Shown here: in pieces, positions 8,019 to 16,146 of the stretch
Position numbering within the stretch: the first letter of the stretch is position 1
Layout: every line of letters starts with the position of its first letter
Origin: Clostridia bacterium
GTDB taxonomy: Bacteria > Bacillota > Clostridia > TANB77 > CAG-508
Direction of reading: 5' to 3'
DNA: 41,389 nt
Assembly: GCA_017510245.1 (NCBI GenBank)
Contig: JAFWNQ010000008.1
Coordinates: 1 to 41,389 of the forward strand
Program-made: the position numbers and the translations under genes
Notes under the pieces: model-generated
Databases searched by the model: none
The model's input: the letters and a program-made list of their open reading frames with translations, nothing else
What the model was told of the DNA's origin: nothing

Positions 8019-9308
8019 ATGGAAGGAATATTAACAATATTCGTATTTCTGGTGTTTATTATTGTGATAACGGGAATACTTAATGAAAAAGTTTTAAAGA
8101 TTTCGAACAATATAGCATTGTTAATTGTTTCATTTTGTATAAGTATTTTATTATTAATAGGGAATAAATTAGATTTAATTAGTAATGATTTTTTTGTTTT
8201 TACAAGCTTAAATAGGCTCCATTTGGACGAAATACTACTTGAAGGAGTAATTTGCTTTATGATATTTGCAGGAGCCAGCAAAATCCAATTTACGAAGCTT
8301 GTAAGCAATTATAAATCTATTTCTATGTTGGCTATCTTAACAACAATTTTGAGCTCTATGATTTATGGAGTATTATTTTATACAGTATCAACTGTATTTA
8401 AAATTGGACTCGACCTTGCAACGTGCTTTTTACTTGGAAGTATTATCTCTCCAACAGATCCAATAGCTGCATCAAGTATTCTAAATAAGCTAGGATTACC
8501 AAAAGGAATATCATCTGTAATTGAAGGAGAGTCTTTATTTAATGATGGAATTGGCGTTGCACTTTTTGCATTTATTCAAAACATAATAACAAATGCTAAG
8601 AGCCAAAATTTCTTATGGTTAGTTACAAAGAATATTTCAGGAGCTTTAGTAATTGGTTTGTTTAGTTCTTTTATATTGTTTAAATTGACAAAGAAAACAA
8701 AAGAACCTAATTTACACATATTAATAAGCCTAATGAACGTATCTTTTTGCTATGTAATATGTGAACACTTTGGATTCTCAGGAGTAATTGCCTCTGTGGT
8801 ATGTGGTATTTACTTCTCATATCAAAATAAGAAATGTGAAAGATGGAAAAAAGTAGTTGATTCAAATAACTTATATATTGATTTTTGGAATACAATAGAT
8901 GAATTACTTAATAGTGTTCTTTTTGTATTAATTGGACTTACAGCATTTATAATCCCAATCAATTACAAAATAATTTGGATTATTCCAACTGCAATTATTG
9001 TTAATTTCATAAGTAGATATGTAAGTGTATTTATATCTGGAGTAATTCTAGGAGATGATAATATTCCTAACAAATATAGTATAAAGGATTTTACAAAGTT
9101 AATGACATACACAGCAATGCGTGGAGGAGTATCTCTTGCATTAGCTTTTAGTACAAATGCGTTTTTAAATGAAAAAGAATACAATATCATCTTGAACGCT
9201 ACACTAATTACAATTCTATTTACAACAATTGTTCAAGGAATGTTAATACCAGTAGTTTACAAAGGAATTGAAGAAAAACGTAATACTAAAGCATTAATGA
9301 AAACATAA
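8019..9308 (+). CDS. Cation:proton antiporter, CPA1 (NhaP-like) family
   Basis: An integral membrane protein of 429 residues with about 12 hydrophobic segments filling the whole length, which is normal for CPA1. The ion-site motifs are plain: LGSIISPTDPIAASSIL (the ND/PTDP loop) and IEGESLFNDGIGVALF (the conserved FNDG). It exchanges Na+ or K+ for protons across the cytoplasmic membrane and so sets pH and salt balance. The next gene, 18 bases on, encodes a TrkA protein with NAD-binding domains; pairing suggests gating of a K+ flux, either this antiporter or an unlinked TrkH. The start has AAAAGGTGA upstream. The cation cannot be told from sequence. Confidence 0.9.
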   Translation: MEGILTIFVFLVFIIVITGILNEKVLKISNNIALLIVSFCISILLLIGNKLDLISNDFFVFTSLNRLHLDEILLEGVICFMIFAGASKIQFTKLVSNYKSISMLAILTTILSSMIYGVLFYTVSTVFKIGLDLATCFLLGSIISPTDPIAASSILNKLGLPKGISSVIEGESLFNDGIGVALFAFIQNIITNAKSQNFLWLVTKNISGALVIGLFSSFILFKLTKKTKEPNLHILISLMNVSFCYVICEHFGFSGVIASVVCGIYFSYQNKKCERWKKVVDSNNLYIDFWNTIDELLNSVLFVLIGLTAFIIPINYKIIWIIPTAIIVNFISRYVSVFISGVILGDDNIPNKYSIKDFTKLMTYTAMRGGVSLALAFSTNAFLNEKEYNIILNATLITILFTTIVQGMLIPVVYKGIEEKRNTKALMKT

Positions 9309-9326
9309 TGAACGAAAGGATAAAAA

Positions 9327-10688
9327 ATGAAAGTTATTGTTATTGGATTAGGGCAAGTTGGTCAAGAACTTACTAAAGAGTTGGTTCAAAAGAAACATGA
9401 TGTTACAGTTATTGATATAAGGAAAGAGATAGTAGATAGCTTTACAAACAAGTATGAAGTTATGGGAGTAGTTGGGAGTGGCGCTAGTAAAGAAATACAA
9501 CAAAAAGCTAGATGTGAGGATGCTGATATAGTAATATCTGTTACAGATACTGATGAAATTAATTTGATGAGTTGTGTTACTGCTAAGTATTTGGGTGCAA
9601 AATACACTATTGCTAAAGTAAAGAATTTGGAATACAAAAATGATGATGAATTTTTGAAAGAAAAATTTAAGATAGATTTGGTAATTAATTCTGAACACAG
9701 CACAGCAGATGAGATAACAAGACTTGTAAGTTATCCAAGCAATGTAAAGGTTGAGCATTTTATTGAAAACAAGATAAAAATGGCTGAGATTACAATAAAA
9801 GATGATAGTCCTTTAGTAGGATTGTCTATTTCAGAACTTGAAGCCAACTATAAAAATAAAATAAACATTGGATGCATAATTAGAAATAATAAAGCAATTA
9901 TTCCTACAAATGAAGCGAAACTAGATAAAAAAGACATTATATATGTACTTGCAAATACAGTTAACTTGCATAAGTTTTTAAAAAGGAATAAATTGATTAA
10001 TAAAACTGTTAAATCAGTATTAGTTGTTGGCTCTGGAAATATTGGAGAAAAGCTTGTTGATAATTTGTTAAAAATGGGAATCAAAGTTAAGATTATAGAA
10101 TTTGATTTGAAAAAATGTCAAGAACTTTCTGAAAAATATGTAGATGCTGAAGTTGTTTATGGTGAAGAGCTTAACTCTGATTTATTGTTAGAAGAGGGGA
10201 TAAAAGATTTTGACTGTTGTGTTTCACTAACAAAAAATGATGAATCAAATCTAGTAATCACAATGTTTGCCTGGTCATGCAATACTAGAAAGATAATTAC
10301 AAAGATTTCATCAATTGCATATACATCAATGCTTCACAATGTTGATATTGATACAACTGTATCGCCATATTCTATTATTCTATCTTCAGTTATTAGATAT
10401 GTTAGAAGCATAAAAAATCTTATGAATAATTCCATTACAGGATTGTATAGATTTGCAAACAATGAAGTTGATGCTATAGAATTTGTAGTTGATGGTGAAT
10501 TCAGCTATTGTAATAGAAAAATTGGAGTGATGAAACTAAAACCTAATATTCTTTTAGCTTTTATCGTTAGAGGAAAAGAAGTATTAATACCAGATAATGA
10601 TAAAGAGTTCATGAAGGGAGATAGGGTAATAGTAATTGCTAAGGCAAGTGCAGGAATTAGCCAACTAAATGATATAATAGATAAATAA
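9327..10688 (+). CDS. trkA: Trk-type potassium transport regulator TrkA
   Basis: At 453 residues this matches full-length TrkA: two RCK units, each a Rossmann fold plus a TrkA-C domain. The first nucleotide-binding loop is VIGLGQVGQEL (residues 4-14) and the second is VVGSGNIGEKL near residue 234. TrkA is a peripheral cytoplasmic ring that gates K+ channels such as TrkH in response to NAD(H) or ATP. No trkH lies in the window; the upstream partner is a CPA1 antiporter, so this TrkA may regulate the antiporter or act on a distant channel. A hairpin follows. Confidence 0.92.
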   Translation: MKVIVIGLGQVGQELTKELVQKKHDVTVIDIRKEIVDSFTNKYEVMGVVGSGASKEIQQKARCEDADIVISVTDTDEINLMSCVTAKYLGAKYTIAKVKNLEYKNDDEFLKEKFKIDLVINSEHSTADEITRLVSYPSNVKVEHFIENKIKMAEITIKDDSPLVGLSISELEANYKNKINIGCIIRNNKAIIPTNEAKLDKKDIIYVLANTVNLHKFLKRNKLINKTVKSVLVVGSGNIGEKLVDNLLKMGIKVKIIEFDLKKCQELSEKYVDAEVVYGEELNSDLLLEEGIKDFDCCVSLTKNDESNLVITMFAWSCNTRKIITKISSIAYTSMLHNVDIDTTVSPYSIILSSVIRYVRSIKNLMNNSITGLYRFANNEVDAIEFVVDGEFSYCNRKIGVMKLKPNILLAFIVRGKEVLIPDNDKEFMKGDRVIVIAKASAGISQLNDIIDK

Positions 10689-10696
10689 TACAAAAG

Positions 10697-10742
10697 ATAT
10701 GTTCAAAAAAATGAGTTGTAAAATGATTTTTCTTGAACATAT
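10697..10742 (+). terminator. Hairpin between trkA and the GNAT-pyrophosphatase gene
   Basis: Arms ATATGTTCAA (10697-10706) and TTGAACATAT (10733-10742), with further partial pairing inside through A and T runs. The T run is weak, so it may be a partial stop or only a stabilising stem. Confidence 0.45.
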
Positions 10743-10761
10743 TTGTGTATAGGAGAAGATT

Positions 10762-11670
10762 ATGAAGTTTAAATATGAAATTCCAACTATAGAGAGAAAA
10801 AAGGATGCATTAGAATTTATTAATGAGTTTTATGAATACAACTCAAGTATTAATGGTGTTGGAGGTTTGAATAGGTATGTTAACGATTATGAAGGATGGC
10901 TGGAAAAAGTTCAAAATGACTGTAAAATTGAAGTAAGTGAAGAGAGAGTTCCAGCTAGAACATATTTCCTAGTTCGTGTTGATGATAACCGAATAATTGG
11001 AATGACTAATATTAGACTTAAGCTAAATAAAAAACTAATGGAATCTGGAAGAAATATTGGTTATAGTATTAGACCAACTGAAAGAGGAAATGGATACAAT
11101 AAAATCAATTTATATTTAGCTTTAAAAGTTTGCAAAAGATACGGAATAAAAACAGCCCTTTTAGACGCAGACGAAGATAATCCTGCATCATGGAGAACGA
11201 TGGAGAGTTTAGGTGGAGTGCTTGATGAGAAAAGAGAATCTGTAGACGATAAAGAAGTAATAGTAAGATTGTACTCAATTGATGTTGAAAAATCGATAGA
11301 TAAATATAAGGATTTATATGAGAATATGGTTGAAAAACAATCTCATGAGTACATTGGCGAGATGATAAATGTGAAAATAGATAGACCAATGAATAGCAAA
11401 CACCCTAAATATGATTTTATATATCCAGTTAATTATGGATTTGTTCCTGATACAATAAGCGGTGATGGAGAAGAATTAGATTGCTATGTATTGGGGATTG
11501 ATAAGCCATTAAATAATTTCAAAGGAGAATGCATTGCCGTTATTCATAGGACAAACGACAATGATGACAAGCTAGTTATTGCAAATAAAGGCGACAGATT
11601 TTCAGATGAGGAAATAAAAAAACTAACACATTTTCAAGAGCAGTATTTTGAAAGTGAAATATGGAGATAA
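10762..11670 (+). CDS. GNAT acetyltransferase fused to a truncated family I pyrophosphatase domain
   Basis: Two parts in 302 residues. Residues 1-175 are a GNAT fold: IIGMTNIRLKLN, then NIGYSIRPTERGNGY (the acetyl-CoA loop, R-x-x-G-x-G form) and NPASWRTMESLGG. Residues about 195-300 resemble soluble inorganic pyrophosphatase: INVKIDRPMNSKHPKY, YPVNYGFVPDT, then DGEELDCYVLG. The last is close to the D-x-D-x-x-D metal signature, but the middle D is E, and the rest of a normal 175-residue enzyme, with its later aspartates, is missing. It may sense or bind pyrophosphate or a phosphate metabolite rather than cleave it. It begins a tight run with the sirtuin, trmL and arsC-like genes. Confidence 0.8.
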   Translation: MKFKYEIPTIERKKDALEFINEFYEYNSSINGVGGLNRYVNDYEGWLEKVQNDCKIEVSEERVPARTYFLVRVDDNRIIGMTNIRLKLNKKLMESGRNIGYSIRPTERGNGYNKINLYLALKVCKRYGIKTALLDADEDNPASWRTMESLGGVLDEKRESVDDKEVIVRLYSIDVEKSIDKYKDLYENMVEKQSHEYIGEMINVKIDRPMNSKHPKYDFIYPVNYGFVPDTISGDGEELDCYVLGIDKPLNNFKGECIAVIHRTNDNDDKLVIANKGDRFSDEEIKKLTHFQEQYFESEIWR

Positions 11671-11674
11671 ATTA

Positions 11675-12397
11675 ATGAATGAAAAAATAAATCAATTGAA
11701 AGAAATAATTGAAAAAAGTGATAATATAGTTTTCTTTGGAGGAGCAGGAGTCTCAACTGAGAGTGGAATTCCGGATTTTAGAAGTAAAGACGGATTATAT
11801 AATCAAGTATACAAATATCCACCAGAGCAAATATTGAGTCATACATTTTTTTTGAATAAAACAGAGGAATTTTATGATTTTTACAGAGATAAGCTTAATT
11901 CTTTAAAGTATGAACCTAATATTACTCATAAGAAATTAGCTGAACTTGAAAAGGCTGGTAAACTAAAAGCCGTTATTACTCAAAACATAGACGGGTTACA
12001 TCAAAAAGCTGGATCAAAGAATGTTTATGAACTTCATGGAAGTGTTCTAAGAAATTATTGTATGAAATGCCATAAGTTTTATGATGCAAAATATGTTTTT
12101 GAAAGTACTGGAATACCAAAGTGTGAATGTGGTGGAATTATTAAACCAGATGTGGTTTTATATGAAGAAGGACTAAATGACGAGATAATTAATAATTCAG
12201 TTAGAAGCATTCAAGAAGCTGATTTTATGATTGTTGCTGGAACTTCTTTAACAGTACAGCCAGCAAGTGGATTGATTAATTTCTTTAAGGGTAGAAACCT
12301 AGTTTTAATTAATAGAGATGCAACTCCTTATGATAGAATTGCAAATTTAGTTATTAATGAATCTTTAGGTGATGTATTTAAAGAAATAATAGTTTAA
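11675..12397 (+). CDS. cobB: NAD-dependent protein deacylase, Sir2 family
   Basis: A 240-residue bacterial sirtuin that removes acyl groups from lysines using NAD+. Seen: the NAD loop GAGVSTESGIPDFRS (residues 27-41), TQNIDGLHQKAG (the NID triad), the catalytic ELHGS histidine, and a four-cysteine zinc site (CMKCH ... CECGG). The start is the ATG at 11675 with TATGGAG upstream; an earlier GTG/ATG extension from 11648 overlaps the previous gene. It follows the GNAT fusion by four bases. A lysine acetyltransferase-like and a deacylase gene side by side is suggestive, but the GNAT substrate is unknown. Confidence 0.93.
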   Translation: MNEKINQLKEIIEKSDNIVFFGGAGVSTESGIPDFRSKDGLYNQVYKYPPEQILSHTFFLNKTEEFYDFYRDKLNSLKYEPNITHKKLAELEKAGKLKAVITQNIDGLHQKAGSKNVYELHGSVLRNYCMKCHKFYDAKYVFESTGIPKCECGGIIKPDVVLYEEGLNDEIINNSVRSIQEADFMIVAGTSLTVQPASGLINFFKGRNLVLINRDATPYDRIANLVINESLGDVFKEIIV

Positions 12398-12412
12398 GAT
12401 GGGAGATAAGTT

Positions 12413-12916
12413 GTGAAGATAAATGTTGTAATGGTAGAACCAGAAATACCACAAAATACAGGTAATATCGCAAGGACATGTGCTGCAATAGGAGCAAAGT
12501 TACATTTAGTATATCCTTTAGGTTTTTTAATTGATGACAAATATCTCAAGAGAGCAGGATTAGATTATTGGGATAAGCTTGAGATCGAAAAGCATGATTC
12601 ATTGGAAAAGTTTTTAGAAAAATATAATCCAGAAGATAATAATATGTTTTTTGCATCAACTAAGTCAAAACAGTGCTATTCTGATGTTGACTATAGTGGA
12701 ATGGATGAGGTATTTGTTTTGTTCGGAAAAGAGACAAAAGGATTACCAGAAAATTTACTCAAAAAATATATGAACAAGGATATTAGAATACCAATGAGAG
12801 ATAGCCTGAGATCACTTAATTTATCAAATTCAGTTGCAATTATAGTTTATGAAATACTAAGACAATCTAACTTTGATGGACTGAGAGAAGTTAGTGAATA
12901 TTTTGAAAATGATTAG
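12413..12916 (+). CDS. trmL: tRNA (cytidine/uridine-34 2'-O)-methyltransferase TrmL
   Basis: A SPOUT-fold methyltransferase of 167 residues, the usual length for TrmL, which methylates the wobble ribose of some leucine tRNAs with S-adenosylmethionine. Visible: EPEIPQNTGNIARTCAA, LHLVYPLGF, LFGKETKGLPE and RSLNLSNSVAIIVYE, the last three forming the knotted SAM site. The start is GTG at 12413, six bases after GGGAGAT; no ATG is better placed. Its gap to the sirtuin gene is 15 bases, so it shares that operon. Confidence 0.93.
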   Translation: MKINVVMVEPEIPQNTGNIARTCAAIGAKLHLVYPLGFLIDDKYLKRAGLDYWDKLEIEKHDSLEKFLEKYNPEDNNMFFASTKSKQCYSDVDYSGMDEVFVLFGKETKGLPENLLKKYMNKDIRIPMRDSLRSLNLSNSVAIIVYEILRQSNFDGLREVSEYFEND

Positions 12917-12931
12917 AAAAGGAGAATAAAG

Positions 12932-13291
12932 ATGGAAGTATTATTTATTGAATATCCAAAGTGCTCTACATGTAAAAAAGCTAAGAAATGGCTAGAAGAA
13001 AATAATATTTTATATTCAGATAGAAATATAATAGAGAATAAACCTACTAAGGCAGAATTAAAAAAATGGATTAAAACGAGTAATTTAGATATAAAGAAAT
13101 GGTTCAACACAAGTGGAATGAAGTATAGAGAACTAGATTTGAAAGAAAAATTAATTGATATGAGTGATGAAGATAAAATAGATTTACTTTCAAGTGATGG
13201 TATGTTAATAAAAAGACCATTGCTAGTTACTAATAAGTTTATACTTACAGGATTTAGAGAGAAAGAGTGGAAAGAAAAGTTTAATAAATAA
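12932..13291 (+). CDS. ArsC/Spx family thioredoxin-fold protein
   Basis: 119 residues with the ArsC-like fold. The N-terminal PKCSTCKKA carries a CxxC pair, as in Spx and YffB-type proteins and unlike the single cysteine of plasmid ArsC. RDLDL-like KYRELDLKEK and the proline-containing IKRPLLV are the conserved elements of the family. Members are either redox-controlled RNA polymerase regulators (Spx, MgsR) or arsenate reductases; the neighbours do not include arsenic genes and do not decide between these. A good ribosome binding site (AAAAGGAG) precedes the ATG, 15 bases after trmL. Confidence 0.88.
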   Translation: MEVLFIEYPKCSTCKKAKKWLEENNILYSDRNIIENKPTKAELKKWIKTSNLDIKKWFNTSGMKYRELDLKEKLIDMSDEDKIDLLSSDGMLIKRPLLVTNKFILTGFREKEWKEKFNK

Positions 13292-13334
13292 TTATAGGAA
13301 TTTAATTAATAAGTATTATTAGTAAACATAAAAC

Positions 13335-13363
13335 TAGACATTTGATAAGAAATGATGTATAAT
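13335..13363 (+). promoter_or_regulatory. Sigma-A promoter of the gene at 13407
   Basis: TAGACA (13335-13340) and TATAAT (13358-13363), 17-base spacer. Confidence 0.6.
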
Positions 13364-13406
13364 AATATATGACGGACATGGAGTTCTAGTTAGAAGGGAG
13401 AATAGT

Positions 13407-13700
13407 ATGGCTAAGAAGAAGAAGGGGACTGCTCCGATTCTGGTGCGGAATCCGACTTTCGTGGTCACGTTTGATGATGTAGATGTCATCTTCAGGACCA
13501 GGGAAATCTTGAGAGCAGTTGACTTTTTCCAGTCTGGCTGCAAAGTCAAGATGGAGGCCGAAATTCTCGAGGGGACTCAGCTCGATTCGACCCCGAAGCT
13601 TATCACTACCAAGAAGATTATCGAATTCACGGTGATGTTCAGGAGCGGAAAGTGGAAGGTTCGCACGGCTGAGCATGTCTACCACATAACTAGTTGGTAG
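13407..13700 (+). CDS. Hypothetical protein in a second higher-GC cassette
   Basis: A 97-residue basic protein beginning MAKKKKG, with beta-rich sequence (FVVTFDDVDVIFR, KVKMEAEIL, IIEFTVMF, WKVRTAEHVYHI). No family is recognised. By eye its GC is near 50%, against about 30% around it, and it uses GC-ending codons. Its start has AAGGGAG eight bases upstream. It is flanked by its own promoter and a very stable GC-rich terminator, so it stands as an independent unit between the trmL/arsC-like operon and the next cassette at 13938. Foreign origin is inferred. Confidence 0.7.
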   Translation: MAKKKKGTAPILVRNPTFVVTFDDVDVIFRTREILRAVDFFQSGCKVKMEAEILEGTQLDSTPKLITTKKIIEFTVMFRSGKWKVRTAEHVYHITSW

Positions 13701-13706
13701 CCCCTA

Positions 13707-13740
13707 GCCCTGGCGCTTGCGCCAGGGCGTTCCTTTTTTA
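13707..13740 (+). terminator. GC-rich Rho-independent terminator
   Basis: Perfect arms GCCCTGGCGC (13707-13716) and GCGCCAGGGC (13719-13728), two-base loop, then a run of T at 13734-13739. Much more GC-rich than other terminators here. Confidence 0.9.
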
Positions 13741-13821
13741 TTATATTAAAATATAGAATAACAATTTGATACAAAACATGTAAAATATAGCGTTTATAAA
13801 ATAAAAACATGTTATAATAAG

Positions 13822-13841
13822 TTTTACTAAATTTAGTAAAA
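13822..13841. promoter_or_regulatory. 20-bp perfect palindrome, possible operator
   Basis: TTTTACTAAATTTAGTAAAA is a perfect palindrome ending four bases before the -35 box of the next promoter. That position and symmetry suit a dimeric repressor or activator. The protein is unknown. Confidence 0.5.
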
Positions 13842-13845
13842 AATA

Positions 13846-13874
13846 TTGACAAAGTCTACATAAAATACTATAAT
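13846..13874 (+). promoter_or_regulatory. Consensus sigma-A promoter
   Basis: TTGACA (13846-13851) and TATAAT (13869-13874) with a 17-base spacer: an exact match to consensus, the only one noticed in the window. Confidence 0.85.
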
Positions 13875-13937
13875 TATCTTATGCAAATTATGCATGTTTT
13901 TGGCCTAAAAAAAATACGACGAGAAACGGAGCTAGAC

Positions 13938-14147
13938 ATGAAGACAACCTACTACATCTACGACGAAGTCGGCAGCGAAGAAGAGGCTAAAGCACGGGAT
14001 GAGTGGAACGAATATGCACGTTTAGTAGAAGAGAACAATAGGAAAGAGAGGCGTATGAATAGGGCAGTGGCTTTCTTTGCAATCCTTGTGATTGCAGCCA
14101 TCCTGGTATGGGTGTTTTTCGGGAAGGCAATTATGGTGCTCATGTAG
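13938..14147 (+). CDS. Small tail-anchored hypothetical protein in a third higher-GC cassette
   Basis: 69 residues from the ATG at 13938, with ACGGAG upstream; an in-frame ATG at 13881 is less likely because it lies almost at the promoter. The N-terminal 40 residues are charged and helical (EEEAKARDEWNEYARLVEENN), possibly a short coiled coil. Residues about 45-68 form one membrane helix (AVAFFAILVIAAILVWVFF). The likely topology is a cytoplasmic head with a C-terminal anchor. No family is recognised. GC is higher than the surroundings, and the gene has a consensus promoter, an adjacent palindrome and a GC-rich terminator of its own. Confidence 0.7.
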   Translation: MKTTYYIYDEVGSEEEAKARDEWNEYARLVEENNRKERRMNRAVAFFAILVIAAILVWVFFGKAIMVLM

Positions 14148-14177
14148 CGCGGAGATAGCCTATTGTTCGTATAGGCG

Positions 14178-14213
14178 TTACGCGGGGATTCGAGTAATCC
14201 CCGCGTAATATTT
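14178..14213 (+). terminator. GC-rich terminator of the gene at 13938
   Basis: Arms TTACGCGGGGATT (14178-14190) and AATCCCCGCGTAA (14196-14208) are perfect, then TATTTTT. A smaller stem GCCTAT/ATAGGC (14158-14163, 14171-14176) lies just before. It abuts the stop codon of the convergent dNTPase gene. Confidence 0.85.
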
Positions 14214-15470
14214 TTAGAAGCTAATAATTTTATTAAATGTTTCAATTGCACAATTATCAGTCATCCCAGATATGTATAAAATTGCAGACAAATAAAAGTC
14301 TTTTGGATTGTCTAAATCAAATAGTTTTTTGTTTTTTAATTTAGACAATGAAGATTTGTCTTCTACAAAATAATCTTGAATACTGTATTCTTTTAGCCAG
14401 TCTAAAAAGTCTGTAACAACTTCAGGATATAAACGAACTTGGTCTTTAAATTCGATTTTTCCAGTATTTTCGTTATAAAGAGATTTTAACAAACCATAGA
14501 TTTTATTAATTATTAATTCAAAATACTCATGACTTTGCTTTAATTTATCACTACCATATATATGTTTATAATTATAAGCTTTAATTCCATCTAAAATTTT
14601 TAATCCATTTTCAGAGAATCTAAAACCATCTTCAATTGTTACGTATTTTAATGCTTCACCTATTAAATCATTTATAATATTAGTATTATTCAATACACCT
14701 AAATCTTCTTGACTTACGTCTAACAAATCTTTTAATTCTTCAAGTTCATCTTTAGATAAAATGTTAAATCTAATTGCATCTTCTATATCCCTACCAATAT
14801 AGGAAATCTTGTCAGAAATCTTTACAACACAACCTTCCCAAGTATATGGCTCATATTTTGCAACTGTATCATAGTCATTTTCTAAGCTAATTGCTTCGTC
14901 TCTAGGCTTTATCCTTGATTGATCAATCTCACCACAGTGTGAAATAATACCATCACGAACTGCATAAGTTAAATCTAAGTTTTGCTTGAATCCATAAGCA
15001 TCATCAAGTAAATCAATATTATCAACACAAGTTAATCCATTTTTTTCATGCCAAAATGTAGTTCCTACATCTCTTAAAGATATTTCATTTAGAATTCTTT
15101 CACCTTTATGACCAAATGGAGCATGTCCTAAGTCGTGTGCAAGTGAAATAGCTTTTGTTAATTCAACATTTAAACCTAGCTCATTTGCAATAGTGTAGCT
15201 GATAGATTCTACATGGTTTACATGTTCTATTCTTGTACAAACATGATCATTTGATGGAGAAAAGAAAACTTGAGTTTTGCTCTTTAATCTTTTATAAGCA
15301 TTTGAATAAATAATTCTTGTTAAATCTCTTTGAAAAGGGCTTCTTATATCAGTTGTTCTCACATAAAGAGGAGCCTCTCTATATATCATTTGATCCCATT
15401 TAGGGTTACTAGGATTTGCTGAAACACTCTTTAGCAATCCTCTATTTTGTCCTTCATATATATTACTCAT
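14214..15470 (-). CDS. dgt: HD-domain dNTP triphosphohydrolase (Dgt-like)
   Basis: 418 residues. It hydrolyses dNTPs to nucleosides and triphosphate, and its relatives include SAMHD1. The metal site is spread over the classic HD order: RIEHVNHVES, then AHDLGHAPFGHKGE (HD at about residues 112-113), then a late D in KISDKISYIGRDIEDA. The start chosen is the ATG at 15470, which has AAAGGAG six bases upstream on the - strand; a longer frame to 15485 exists. dNTPases lower dNTP pools and in some cases limit phage replication; no phage or defence gene is adjacent. It is convergent with the 13938 cassette. Confidence 0.9.
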   Translation of the reverse strand: MSNIYEGQNRGLLKSVSANPSNPKWDQMIYREAPLYVRTTDIRSPFQRDLTRIIYSNAYKRLKSKTQVFFSPSNDHVCTRIEHVNHVESISYTIANELGLNVELTKAISLAHDLGHAPFGHKGERILNEISLRDVGTTFWHEKNGLTCVDNIDLLDDAYGFKQNLDLTYAVRDGIISHCGEIDQSRIKPRDEAISLENDYDTVAKYEPYTWEGCVVKISDKISYIGRDIEDAIRFNILSKDELEELKDLLDVSQEDLGVLNNTNIINDLIGEALKYVTIEDGFRFSENGLKILDGIKAYNYKHIYGSDKLKQSHEYFELIINKIYGLLKSLYNENTGKIEFKDQVRLYPEVVTDFLDWLKEYSIQDYFVEDKSSLSKLKNKKLFDLDNPKDFYLSAILYISGMTDNCAIETFNKIISF

Positions 15471-15557
15471 ATTAACTCCTTTCAATATATATTTTATAAA
15501 ATAATTGATGAAATATCAAGAAGACAAAAAGTATAATAATAAAAATAAAAAAATGTA

Positions 15558-15586
15558 TTTACAAAAAACAACTAAAATGGTATATT
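15558..15586 (+). promoter_or_regulatory. Putative promoter of the gene at 15618
   Basis: TTTACA (15558-15563) and TATATT (15581-15586), 17-base spacer. Confidence 0.5.
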
Positions 15587-15617
15587 TATTGTGAATTGAT
15601 TTACTTAGGAGGATAGT

Positions 15618-16091
15618 ATGGGATCAATATTAATTATTTCATCAGGATTATTTGTTGGAGGAATGCTTGTTGTAGCTATAATATATGTTATAGGAAGAGG
15701 TAATGTAAATAAAACTGAAATAACAGAAGAGAAAAATCCAACTATGGCTGATGAAAATCAGTATATGAGTAAGTTTATTTCAGAACATCCTAATTTTACA
15801 CCACAGTCTATTATAGGAATGTTAAATCAATATGCAATGCAACTTGCATATAAAAAACCTGCATTTAAATGCAGTCAAGAAGTATATGGAAAAGCTCCTA
15901 ATGATGAAAATTTGACAGCATTACAACAAATGAAAATTGTCAAGACTTTAATTAATTCTTATGAAAGTGGAAAGATGGAAGTTAGTGTCGTTTTTACAAA
16001 CAATGTTCAAGAGTATATGCTAAAATTATCATTTGATGTTTTTCCAAAAGCAATGTTTTTAGAGAATTATGAAATATTTATAAAAGAATAG
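15618..16091 (+). CDS. Hypothetical membrane-anchored protein, 157 aa
   Basis: One N-terminal membrane helix (residues 4-26, LIISSGLFVGGMLVVAIIYV) is followed by a hydrophilic domain of about 120 residues; the first positive charge follows the helix, which favours an N-out, C-in anchor. The domain has HPNFTPQSIIGMLNQYAMQL and ends with a beta-rich stretch (MEVSVVFTNNVQEYMLKLSFDVFP). No family is recognised. The ribosome binding site TAGGAGGA is near-perfect. Single-gene unit with its own promoter and terminator. Confidence 0.75.
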   Translation: MGSILIISSGLFVGGMLVVAIIYVIGRGNVNKTEITEEKNPTMADENQYMSKFISEHPNFTPQSIIGMLNQYAMQLAYKKPAFKCSQEVYGKAPNDENLTALQQMKIVKTLINSYESGKMEVSVVFTNNVQEYMLKLSFDVFPKAMFLENYEIFIKE

Positions 16092-16100
16092 AGAAAATTA

Positions 16101-16132
16101 AAACTACCCGCTCTGCGGGTAGTTTTTTTTAA
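16101..16132 (+). terminator. Rho-independent terminator
   Basis: Arms AAACTACCCGC (16101-16111) and 16115-16125, three-base loop, eight T in the tail. Confidence 0.9.
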
Positions 16133-16146
16133 CAATCTAATGTAAT

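Noticed and set aside
9348..9758. 136-codon - strand frame (and 105 codons at 9386) across trkA
   Set aside because: Overlaps a certain gene; composition is Ser/Ile/Phe-rich as expected for the opposite strand of an AT-rich gene.
13386..13685. Opposite-strand frames (97-99 codons) over the 13407 gene
   Set aside because: The + strand gene has promoter, ribosome binding site and terminator in the right order; the - strand frames have none.
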